Part shown: piece by piece, positions 16,761 through 22,594 of the stretch | How positions within the stretch are numbered: the stretch's first letter is position 1 | How the letters are laid out: the number at the start of each line of letters is the position of its first letter | Translations under genes and position numbers: made by a program | NCBI GenBank assembly: GCA_021784835.1 | Contig: JAJYHI010000088.1 | Location: 1 to 22,594, forward strand | Reading direction: 5' to 3' | DNA length: 22,594 nt | Source of the DNA: a bacterium | GTDB lineage: Bacteria; SZUA-79; Acidulodesulfobacterales; Acidulodesulfobacteraceae | The notes under the pieces: model-generated | Database searches by the model: none | What the model was told of the DNA's origin: nothing | What the model saw: the letters and a program-made list of their open reading frames with translations, nothing else

Positions 16761-17285
16761 TTAATGTACGAGCGGAAAGTTTCCAAATGCTATTTTATTT
16801 CTATGAAGCAAGTCTATTTTTGGATTCCAAGACGACATGCCGAATCTTAATATTTTCACGTTATAGCCCATCGTCTTTAATAATGCCGCGGCCATTGACT
16901 CCCACTGTCCCACATAGCAAATGCTTATAATCGTCCTATGTTTTGGAAGCATTTTTAAATACTTAGGCGTGAAAAGAACCTGCAGAGGTATATTATGCGC
17001 GCCAGCTATGTGCCCCATTTTCACGAATGCAACATGTTCTCTGACGTCTAACAGAAAATAGTGTTTCGGATTATGTTCTACAATATATTCTTTATAAAGC
17101 ACCGGCGCCATAATTTGAGGAACGCCGACAACTCCTACTGCATTAGGCTTCGAACTTACATGGCGGGGATTTAACGCCTGATAAGCTTTTTTTGCCAACA
17201 TTTGGTTAAAATTTCCGGCATATGAAACTGCCGCAGATGAAAGCATTAACATTAGGCTTAAGCTTACGATAATAAACTTTTTCAT
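16761..17285 (-). CDS. exported single-domain rhodanese
   Basis: This 174-residue sulfurtransferase-type protein has a cleavable signal peptide (residues 1-23, ending SYA), so it is periplasmic. The rhodanese fold signs are LLDVREHVAFVKMGHIAGAHN (split at residues about 78-98), then the catalytic Cys123 in the loop CYVGQWE-S and a final GMSSWNP strand. The loop C-Y-V-G-Q-W has the six-residue length of sulfur-transferring rhodaneses, though it departs from the usual C-R-x-G-x-R. A good AAGGAG site precedes the ATG, and a promoter is visible at 17334-17363. Its place beside TusA, YeeE and DsrE-type genes suggests handling of periplasmic sulfane sulfur or thiosulfate. Confidence 0.88.
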   Translation of the reverse strand: MKKFIIVSLSLMLMLSSAAVSYAGNFNQMLAKKAYQALNPRHVSSKPNAVGVVGVPQIMAPVLYKEYIVEHNPKHYFLLDVREHVAFVKMGHIAGAHNIPLQVLFTPKYLKMLPKHRTIISICYVGQWESMAAALLKTMGYNVKILRFGMSSWNPKIDLLHRNKIAFGNFPLVH

Positions 17286-17333
17286 AATCTTATCTCCTTT
17301 TTAACTTTAAATTAAATTTATTCTTACAACTAT

Positions 17334-17363
17334 ATTATAACATTATCTTCATATTACCAGCAA
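17334..17363 (-). promoter_or_regulatory. extended -10 promoter for the rhodanese gene
   Basis: On the minus strand: TTGCTG (17358-17363), 18 bases, then TGT-TATAAT (TATAAT at 17334-17339). It overlaps the end of the 56-residue gene, about 50 bases before the rhodanese ATG. Confidence 0.5.
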
Positions 17364-17524
17364 AATATTTTATCGTATTTAAATACGTCCGCTATAAAAC
17401 CGTCATAGTTTATTCCCGGTTCGTAAAGCCTGATAATTTTCGTATCGTAAGATTTGGAATGCAATTCCATAATTTCAGTTTCCGTTTTTGACGGTTCTCT
17501 TTTTAAAACATGAAGTATTTTCAT
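17354..17524 (-). CDS. 56-residue protein, faintly DsrH/TusB-like
   Basis: The 57-codon frame (stop included) encodes a protein starting MKILHVLKREP and ending KYDKIFCW. GGAG lies eight bases before the ATG, and the gene follows the DsrE-type gene by 34 bases, so it is very probably real. The N-terminal I-L-H-V-L-K-R-E-P and the terminal Trp recall DsrH/TusB proteins (M-L-H-x-x-x-x-S-P... W). However, those have about 95 residues, so this would be a shortened relative or something unrelated. It has one cysteine, next to the last residue, C55-W56. Its position directly after two DsrE-type genes mirrors the dsrE-dsrF-dsrH (tusDCB) order. Confidence 0.72.
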   Translation of the reverse strand: MKILHVLKREPSKTETEIMELHSKSYDTKIIRLYEPGINYDGFIADVFKYDKIFCW

Positions 17525-17558
17525 ATTTTATTCTCCGCAATAAATAATTAATATTAAA

Positions 17559-17831
17559 TTAATATGGTATAACTATATCGTATTCGAGCATTTTATCCGC
17601 CAGTTCTTCATTAGATATATATTCGAATTGATTATCCCTGCAATTCGTTAAAACTGGAAGTTCAAGCATATTTAGAACCATATCGAGATGCTTGTTTATA
17701 ACCTTATTATCTTCAAGTTTTCTATCAAGAACGTATACTTCTACTTTATCGTCAAGGAGCGTTAACCCTCCCGACATTCTAAGCGCTTCGGCTTGTCTGT
17801 CGCGCGTAAATACAGCAATCTTTTTTGTCAT
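17559..17831 (-). CDS. small DsrE/DsrF-type protein
   Basis: This 90-residue cytoplasmic protein has a DsrE-type alpha/beta pattern: a first strand KKIAVFTR, helix, strand KVEVYVLDR, then a helix with LDMVLNMLELPV before the single Cys64 (L-T-N-C-R-D-N), and a closing IVIPY strand. DsrE-superfamily proteins carry persulfide sulfur between TusA-type carriers and their partners. The assignment rests on fold pattern and neighbourhood, so it is moderate. It starts 12 bases after the previous DsrE-type gene with GGGGGA as Shine-Dalgarno, and the 56-residue gene follows. Confidence 0.75.
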   Translation of the reverse strand: MTKKIAVFTRDRQAEALRMSGGLTLLDDKVEVYVLDRKLEDNKVINKHLDMVLNMLELPVLTNCRDNQFEYISNEELADKMLEYDIVIPY

Positions 17832-17843
17832 TTTTCCCCCATT

Positions 17844-18149
17844 TTAAAAAACCAGAAACCTGTCTTCGCTTGTCAATGAGTTTATTATACTTGCGTTTTC
17901 GTACTGGGAAGCATACAGGAAACCTTCTATCTTTTCATGTATGCTTCTTATGCTGCATGAATATTCGCAAAGCGAGACATCCGAACCGGCTTCTTTTAAT
18001 TTTCCGACGAAACCCGCATCGTTTAATAAATTGACTCCGTCGTCCATTATAAAACATTTCAATTCATATCCTGATTTTTTAGCGCTGTTTATGATTTTTT
18101 CTAAGTAATCTTTATATTTATCCGTCGTTATTAAAAGAGCAAGTTTCAT
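17844..18149 (-). CDS. DsrE-family sulfur relay protein
   Basis: This 101-residue cytoplasmic protein begins KLALLITTDKYKDYL, followed by a helix, then LKCFIMDDGVNLLND, the typical DsrE first strand and D-D-G-V loop. It then has S-L-C61-E-Y-S-C65-S-I-R, matching the C-x3-C before a short helix seen in many DsrE-type proteins, where a Cys carries persulfide. GAGGGAT precedes the ATG. It is encoded between the two-helix membrane protein gene and the second DsrE-type gene, in the same direction as TusA and the YeeE transporter. Confidence 0.82.
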   Translation of the reverse strand: MKLALLITTDKYKDYLEKIINSAKKSGYELKCFIMDDGVNLLNDAGFVGKLKEAGSDVSLCEYSCSIRSIHEKIEGFLYASQYENASIINSLTSEDRFLVF

Positions 18150-18221
18150 TTATAAAATCCCTCAACATTATTATATTATTTTCATCATAAAAATCGTTTC
18201 TGCAAGAAATTCCAAAACAGA

Positions 18222-18527
18222 TTAATAGTGAGGGGATACCCCGCTTTCCGTATCCTTAACCTCTTCCTGTCCGGATTTCAGCACGTATTCCCTTATTAAA
18301 AGAAGAATTGCGCCTATAATCATGATTATCCCCCACAAGATAAAACTCTCTTTTATTCCTGCCAGCGCTTCATTGGATAATTTCCCTATAACCTTATCTT
18401 TATTTAAATAAGATAAGAAAAATGAGGCATATATAGTAAATAATCCATATAAAGCCAATAACGTTATTCCGCACCAGTTATGATTTTTTCTTTTTTTCAT
18501 ATTATTCATATTATTAGCCGCAGCCAT
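18222..18527 (-). CDS. two-helix membrane protein of unknown function
   Basis: This 101-residue protein has two hydrophobic helices, about residues 17-37 (GITLLALYGLFTIYASFFL) and 66-83 (SFILWGIIMIIGAILLLI). They are joined by a mainly polar linker, with polar Asn/Lys-rich N-terminal and Glu/Ser-rich C-terminal tails. There are few cysteines and no recognised domain. The Shine-Dalgarno AAGGAGG is strong. It lies 43 bases after the YeeE-type transporter gene and before the DsrE genes, so it may be an accessory subunit of that transporter or a membrane anchor; that is inference only. Confidence 0.75.
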   Translation of the reverse strand: MAAANNMNNMKKRKNHNWCGITLLALYGLFTIYASFFLSYLNKDKVIGKLSNEALAGIKESFILWGIIMIIGAILLLIREYVLKSGQEEVKDTESGVSPHY

Positions 18528-18570
18528 ATAAATTCCTCCTTAAAAGTAAAGAAAATTTAATACTTCATTT

Positions 18571-19749
18571 TTACCATATCGCCTGCTGAAATTTAAGAGC
18601 AAGATACATTCCCAAAACAAGGGTCGGCAAAAATAACATTCCTGCCCATGAAAACATTAAAAACCCTGACCATAAAGTACCTATATTGCATCCTAAAGCT
18701 ATTCTTGCGCCCACGCCCGTTAAGATGCCGCCGATAAAATTTTGAAGAAACATTATTTTTCTTTTCGGCACTCTCCATTTGAATTCCCCGCCTAAAATAG
18801 CCGTAGTCGTGGAGCCGGCAAATGTAGTTATAACAAGCAAGGTCATAGGAATTGCAACCGGCACTATCTGAAACCAGTTTGACGATATTTTGGGCAAAAA
18901 CGATGCTTTATAATGCCCTACAGCAGTATATAGATTTATGAAAGGTGCTAAAATGTAAGTATCAAAACTGCCGTAAGGAGTTGTTACGCCCATATAAGCA
19001 ACTTTATGGACGGTAAAATATGACGTTATAAAAACTATAACTGCAACCACGGCAAATAATATCCCGCCCAACCTCGGAGAATAAGCCTCTTTAAATTTCA
19101 ACATATCCCACGTTATTATCGGCTCCTTATAGTTTACGCCGCGTTCTTTACTGATTTTGCCAAATCTCCTTTTGGTCAAATATAATCCCAAAATGAGAAA
19201 TATACCGCCGAAAATTAGAGCCACTACAAACGGTCCCCATACTGCGTTTCCAAACAATTCATGAGGAATATAGTCGGCAAATCCCGGTTTTAAGTTAAGC
19301 CACGGTATAGTGTGTAAAATCCAGTAAAGAAAATTAGTCAGCGGGAATATTATGAAAGCAAAGAATATCGTTCCGACAAGTATTCCGAATAATTGCATCC
19401 AGTTTTGAGTAAATCCGGAACCCGCCCTGAATATCAATCCGCTCATGCATGCTCCGCATAGTCCTATGCCGAAACCAAACAAAAGCGAGCCGACTAAATC
19501 ATACCAACCTGCCGGAAATACGCCTTGGACTGCAGATTGTATCGGAACTATTCCTAACGATTCTATGACGCCGAAAGCAAGAATAGAAATTCCAAAAGCC
19601 AGTAATATGCCTTCTAAGATTTTTGTATCTTTTGCCATGAACATATTATTAGTTGCAAGCACGAAACACATTCTTCCCCTTTCGAGCGCAGCCCCAAAAA
19701 TTAAGCCTGCAATACCTATTATAGCGTATTCAAGAAAATAAGGATTCAT
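18571..19749 (-). CDS. YeeE/YedE (TsuA-like) sulfur-compound transporter
   Basis: This 392-residue polytopic inner-membrane protein of the YeeE/YedE family includes TsuA, a thiosulfate importer. Two symmetry-related cysteine motifs are visible, F-G-I-G-L-C98-G-A-C101-M-S-G and A-L-G-C354-N-I-G. An N-terminal G-R-M-C28-F is also present, matching the three conserved cysteines thought to relay thiosulfate through the pore. About nine to eleven hydrophobic segments span the length. GGGGGT precedes the ATG. The tusA-family gene lies 49 bases upstream, and TusA partners YeeE-type transporters in many genomes. Thiosulfate is the most likely substrate; another sulfur compound cannot be excluded. Confidence 0.9.
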   Translation of the reverse strand: MNPYFLEYAIIGIAGLIFGAALERGRMCFVLATNNMFMAKDTKILEGILLAFGISILAFGVIESLGIVPIQSAVQGVFPAGWYDLVGSLLFGFGIGLCGACMSGLIFRAGSGFTQNWMQLFGILVGTIFFAFIIFPLTNFLYWILHTIPWLNLKPGFADYIPHELFGNAVWGPFVVALIFGGIFLILGLYLTKRRFGKISKERGVNYKEPIITWDMLKFKEAYSPRLGGILFAVVAVIVFITSYFTVHKVAYMGVTTPYGSFDTYILAPFINLYTAVGHYKASFLPKISSNWFQIVPVAIPMTLLVITTFAGSTTTAILGGEFKWRVPKRKIMFLQNFIGGILTGVGARIALGCNIGTLWSGFLMFSWAGMLFLPTLVLGMYLALKFQQAIW

Positions 19750-19798
19750 AATTTACAATACCCCCTATAGTTAAATTATAACTAATTAAATACTGAGT

Positions 19799-20059
19799 TT
19801 ATGATGTTTTTTTAATTTTAATGGTAAATTCACCAGGAGCAGTCTTTGTTACGCAGTAAGGATAATTTAACTTATTAAGCATGGACGGGAACGAATTCTC
19901 TACCGCCGCCGCATGGTCGGTATAAACCTCCAGTACCTGCCCCACTTTCATTTTGTTGAGCTTTTTATGAGCCATAGCTTCAGGAATAGGACATGTTTCG
20001 CCTAACACGTCTAACGTCTCATCCGGTTTTACGTTTTCTAAACTTTTTTCTTCAGCCAT
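19799..20059 (-). CDS. TusA-family sulfur carrier protein
   Basis: This 86-residue protein has the diagnostic C23-P-I-P motif (LDVLGETCPIPEAM). Cys23 carries a persulfide in TusA/SirA/YedF proteins. A beta-alpha-beta pattern follows (G-Q-V-L-E-V-Y-T-D-H, then the closing FTIKIKK). An extra Cys69 is near the C-terminal strand. It has a strong AAGGAGG site. Directly upstream of the YeeE-type transporter, it probably receives sulfur brought in by that protein and hands it to the DsrE-type proteins. The exact route is inferred. Confidence 0.92.
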   Translation of the reverse strand: MAEEKSLENVKPDETLDVLGETCPIPEAMAHKKLNKMKVGQVLEVYTDHAAAVENSFPSMLNKLNYPYCVTKTAPGEFTIKIKKTS

Positions 20060-20098
20060 TTAAATCCCTCCTTTTAAGATATTAAATTAGAAATTAAA

Positions 20099-21082
20099 TT
20101 AAAAGCTTTCCTGCCAAATAGGTCCTTTATACGGGAAAAACTCTTTTCCTTTAGTTGCGCCGCTAATTTTGGTTACCGTTCCATCCCCGCTGTTTGCCGT
20201 CCAGACATCGCCATTATCGTCTATTAATATAAAATTAGGATTTTTCCCTGTCTTATATGTATTTAAAACCCTGCCCGAACGGCTTAACTTCACGACTTTA
20301 TCGGCATATATACAGGCGACGAACATGCTTCCGGTAGTGCTTAGCGCAATTCCGTAAGGCGCTCCTTTTATGTTAATTTTTTCTAAAATTTTACCGTTTT
20401 TATTAAATTTTAAAACGCTGTCGCTTAACCCGTTCGTAACATATATATTTCCTGCAGGACCTATAGCAATGCCTTCCGGTTTTCTTTGAGCATCAAATAC
20501 TTTTATTATCTTTCCGCTTTTGTTTAATACGGTAACGGTGCCTTTGTTTGTGAAGTTCGTAACATATATTAAACCGTTATCGTTTAAAACTATACCGTAT
20601 GGAGCTATCCCTGCATAAAAAATCTTTAAAACCGTAAGCGACGGGCTTAATTTCGTAACTGTCTTTGAATGTATGGATGTTACATAAATATTTCCATCGG
20701 GTCCAACGGCGATTCCTGCCGGAATAATTCCAACTTTTACTTTTTTAAGAATTTGACCTTTATTATTAAGCTTTACTACATTTCCTATGCCTGTCGATAC
20801 ATAAACATAGCCGGTTTTGCTGATAACAATTCCCGAAGGCGCCCAATCGGTATTAATATTTTTAATTAATTTACCGTTTTGGTTAAGTTCAATCACATTA
20901 TTAAAACCGCTTATAGCGGCATAAACATTATCTTTTTTGCCGACCGCAAGTCCATAAGGGGTAGTTCCTACCTTAAAATTCGACTCTGTCGCCGCATTTG
21001 CGCTATTATTAATATTTCCTGAATCGATTAAAAAAATAAACGATAAAAGTAAAAATAATGAAAATTGAAGAAGTTTTTTCAT
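20099..21082 (-). CDS. exported NHL/Vgb-type seven-repeat beta-propeller
   Basis: This protein of 327 residues starts MKKLLQFSLFLLLSF, a signal peptide ending near SANAA. Seven repeats of about 40 residues follow, each with P-x-G-I-A-V at its start (PYGLAV, PSGIVI, PAGIAV, PYGIVL, PEGIAI, PYGIAL, PNFILI) and a N-x-Y-V-T/A strand. This predicts a seven-bladed propeller of the NHL/virginiamycin-lyase type, with no catalytic site that I can name. Earlier in-frame starts exist (ATG at 21115, TTG at 21145), but none has a Shine-Dalgarno. The chosen start gives the most typical signal peptide. A periplasmic or cell-surface binding role is inferred; the link to sulfur is only its neighbourhood. Confidence 0.8.
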   Translation of the reverse strand: MKKLLQFSLFLLLSFIFLIDSGNINNSANAATESNFKVGTTPYGLAVGKKDNVYAAISGFNNVIELNQNGKLIKNINTDWAPSGIVISKTGYVYVSTGIGNVVKLNNKGQILKKVKVGIIPAGIAVGPDGNIYVTSIHSKTVTKLSPSLTVLKIFYAGIAPYGIVLNDNGLIYVTNFTNKGTVTVLNKSGKIIKVFDAQRKPEGIAIGPAGNIYVTNGLSDSVLKFNKNGKILEKINIKGAPYGIALSTTGSMFVACIYADKVVKLSRSGRVLNTYKTGKNPNFILIDDNGDVWTANSGDGTVTKISGATKGKEFFPYKGPIWQESF

Positions 21083-21180
21083 CAAGTTATTTAAATAATT
21101 TTTAACGTATTCCATAATAATAAATTTGTTGTCCGTTACTAACAATTTAACTTGTTTCGTAATTTATAACGATAAGATTT

Positions 21181-21768
21181 TTAATGCTTATTTTTAAAAA
21201 TAGATTTAGAAATACCGTCAAACAACGGATCTGTATATCCAATTAAATCCTTTTGTATTATACTTTCCATTTTTAACTGAATTATCCTAATAACAGGCCC
21301 CATTATCAAAGACGATGCTATTAATATATCCATATCCCTAAAAACACCCTCTTTAATTTTAGCTTTTATAAATTTTTTGATGTATTCAAAGGGCTTGGCT
21401 GAACATATCGGCAAGGCTTCGGGCAAAAAATCTTTATGTTTAGTGTAAAGCACATATTTCATAAGATGCGGCTCTTCATCCGTTAATTTAAATAACGTAA
21501 ATATAATAGATTTTAACGCCTCTCGATCGTTGGGTGATTTTTCTACAGCCGATACTATTTTGTTTAAAAGAATCTCGATTGCGGTATCGTATAAAAACTG
21601 CGCAATCTTTTTTTTTGAAGAGAAATGATAATATATTGCGCCTGAGCTTAATCCTGTTCCTTTAGAAATATTTCTTATGCCGACATTGCTATAACCGTTT
21701 TCGGCAAAGCTTTCCATACAGTAATCAAATATCTTTTTTTTTGTTAATTCGGATACTTCTTTGCTCAT
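21181..21768 (-). CDS. TetR/AcrR-family transcriptional regulator
   Basis: This 195-residue protein has an N-terminal helix-turn-helix typical of TetR (residues about 8-55; FAENGYSNVGIRNISKGTG, then L-S-S-G-A-I-Y-Y-H-F-S-S-K-K). A variable ligand-binding C-terminal half follows. The inducer is unknown. It lies between soxB and the propeller gene in the same direction, with its own strong promoter and a GAACGTTC palindrome in the leader. Autoregulation, and control of the sulfur genes downstream, is a reasonable inference. The palindrome near the +1 region fits a repressor. Confidence 0.93.
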   Translation of the reverse strand: MSKEVSELTKKKIFDYCMESFAENGYSNVGIRNISKGTGLSSGAIYYHFSSKKKIAQFLYDTAIEILLNKIVSAVEKSPNDREALKSIIFTLFKLTDEEPHLMKYVLYTKHKDFLPEALPICSAKPFEYIKKFIKAKIKEGVFRDMDILIASSLIMGPVIRIIQLKMESIIQKDLIGYTDPLFDGISKSIFKNKH

Positions 21769-21787
21769 GTTTATTAAAATTAAAAAG

Positions 21788-21795
21788 AACGTTCG
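21788..21795. promoter_or_regulatory. GAACGTTC palindrome, candidate TetR operator
   Basis: A perfect 8-bp palindrome within AAGAACGTTCGTT sits between the TetR promoter -10 and its start codon, where a self-repressing TetR protein would bind. No second copy was noticed in front of the other genes of the island. Confidence 0.4.
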
Positions 21796-21812
21796 TTATG
21801 TTTTATATTTTT

Positions 21813-21840
21813 ATTATATCAAAATTAAGCATAGAGTCAA
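21813..21840 (-). promoter_or_regulatory. sigma70 promoter of the TetR gene
   Basis: On the minus strand: TTGACT (21835-21840), 16 bases, TATAAT (21813-21818). It is close to consensus and about 45 bases before the TetR ATG. It lies in the gap after the soxB stop, so the TetR-to-rhodanese run can be transcribed without soxB. Confidence 0.7.
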
Positions 21841-21920
21841 CATGATTTTAAATTAATTTTTTAAATTAGTTCTATATATCCAAATAAAGTTTAAAAAAAA
21901 TAAATTTATTCAGTCGGCAA

Positions 21921-22594
21921 TTATCCTGCGGTTCTCGAATGTTTATAAATAACTGCTTCACTCGGAACGGACTTTACGGATATATGTTTTCTTATATAAT
22001 CGGCTATTACGTCGTATGCTTTTTCTTCAACCAAACCTTGATTAGGCAAATCGGAAAGCGTCTGCATCATTACTCCGGTAGAAATTAATGGATATTCTTT
22101 GTTAAAATCTATTTTTTTATCCATAATGAGCCAATCCTTGAGCCTTTTATACATACTTTCATTTATTCTTATGCTTAATTTAGAATTTGAAACTCTTGTA
22201 CAATCGCCTCCCATTTGTAAATAAGGGTCTTTAGCAAATACGTCGCTGAGTCTTTCGGAATAAACCTGAAACAATACGCTTCCTTTAAGATTAAATTTAT
22301 AAACCTCCGGATATGTCGTTCCGTACCATCCGTAAACATGCTCCATAGTTATTTTTTCGCCGGGCAGAATAGTCTCGCCCCAGCGCCAGCCTGGAGTAAA
22401 CACCAATGGGGTATCGTATTTTTCGATAAAAGCCTGCTCGGCGAGACTTCCGACAGAGCATACGAAAGTCGCCCTTCTGTACAACAGGTCTTCGGCGGTT
22501 CCTAGTTCTTCGTTTAACTTATCGGCATAGGGGGCATATTCTTTATCGATTAATCCGCTTATTTCAGGGTCAGGCTTAATCCAGTTAGTAACTA
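21921..22594 (-). CDS. soxB: thiosulfohydrolase SoxB, C-terminal part (runs off the window)
   Basis: About 224 codons are open from the right edge to the stop at 21921; the N-terminal metallophosphoesterase domain and true start lie outside. The visible part is the 5'-nucleotidase-type C-terminal domain with sequences I know from SoxB: FTPGWRWG, I-L-P-G-E-K-I-T-M-E-H, T-Y-P-E-V-Y and DPYLQMGGDCTRV. SoxB is the periplasmic dimanganese enzyme of the Sox pathway that hydrolyses the sulfone from thiosulfate bound to SoxYZ. Most family members read Y-Q-Q-G-G-D-M-V-R-V; here L-Q-M-G-G-D-C-T-R-V is a modest departure. Other sox genes may lie upstream, beyond the window. Confidence 0.88.
   Translation of the reverse strand, partial: VTNWIKPDPEISGLIDKEYAPYADKLNEELGTAEDLLYRRATFVCSVGSLAEQAFIEKYDTPLVFTPGWRWGETILPGEKITMEHVYGWYGTTYPEVYKFNLKGSVLFQVYSERLSDVFAKDPYLQMGGDCTRVSNSKLSIRINESMYKRLKDWLIMDKKIDFNKEYPLISTGVMMQTLSDLPNQGLVEEKAYDVIADYIRKHISVKSVPSEAVIYKHSRTAG

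Noticed and set aside
1..22594. CRISPR array, transposase, prophage or replication origin
   Set aside because: No regularly spaced repeats, no transposase, integrase or phage genes, and no DnaA-box cluster or dnaA/parAB context was seen.

Overview
The window is AT-rich bacterial chromosome (low GC by eye, standard code, clear Shine-Dalgarno sites on most genes). Signal peptides, a lipoprotein with an outer-membrane look, PlsY, QueH, Mrp, Lon and sulfur-metabolism genes suggest a Gram-negative bacterium that handles reduced sulfur. A deltaproteobacterial-type lineage, such as the acid-mine-drainage Acidulodesulfobacterales/Sva0485 group, would fit. That placement is inference from gene content and base composition only.

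Left part (1-8561): a minus-strand tRNA-Ser(CGA); a second tRNA-Ser copy broken by two small insertions; and a membrane-anchored TlpA-like thioredoxin. After a repeat-rich intergenic region comes a plus-strand housekeeping run: galU, an Hsp20 chaperone, lon, thiL (GTG start inside the lon end) and two tandem CNNM/CorC-type CBS membrane proteins. A long inverted repeat with T-runs on both sides (8651-8743) separates this run from the minus-strand pair mrp-trxA.

Middle part (10252-15127): an unassigned radical SAM protein with an unusual C-x8-C-x2-C cluster motif is divergent from an unassigned protein with two predicted winged helices and a zinc ribbon, which overlaps plsY (TTG start). Then, on the minus strand, come a glycine-zipper lipoprotein and queH.

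Right part (15433-22594): all genes are on the minus strand, and most concern sulfur. In transcription order they are: the 3' part of soxB (running off the window), a TetR regulator with its own strong promoter and a GAACGTTC palindrome, an exported seven-repeat NHL-type propeller, TusA, a YeeE/YedE (TsuA-like) transporter, a two-helix membrane protein, two DsrE-type small proteins, a 56-residue protein with faint DsrH/TusB resemblance, an exported rhodanese, a lysine-rich exported peptide, and an acetate-type transporter with its own consensus promoter and a long leader. The inferred theme is uptake of thiosulfate or related sulfur, periplasmic sulfur chemistry (SoxB, rhodanese) and cytoplasmic sulfane-sulfur relay (TusA and DsrE-like proteins). 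The most interesting points are this compact sulfur-relay island with its unassigned small genes, the interrupted tRNA-Ser copy, the atypical radical SAM protein and the winged-helix/zinc-ribbon protein.
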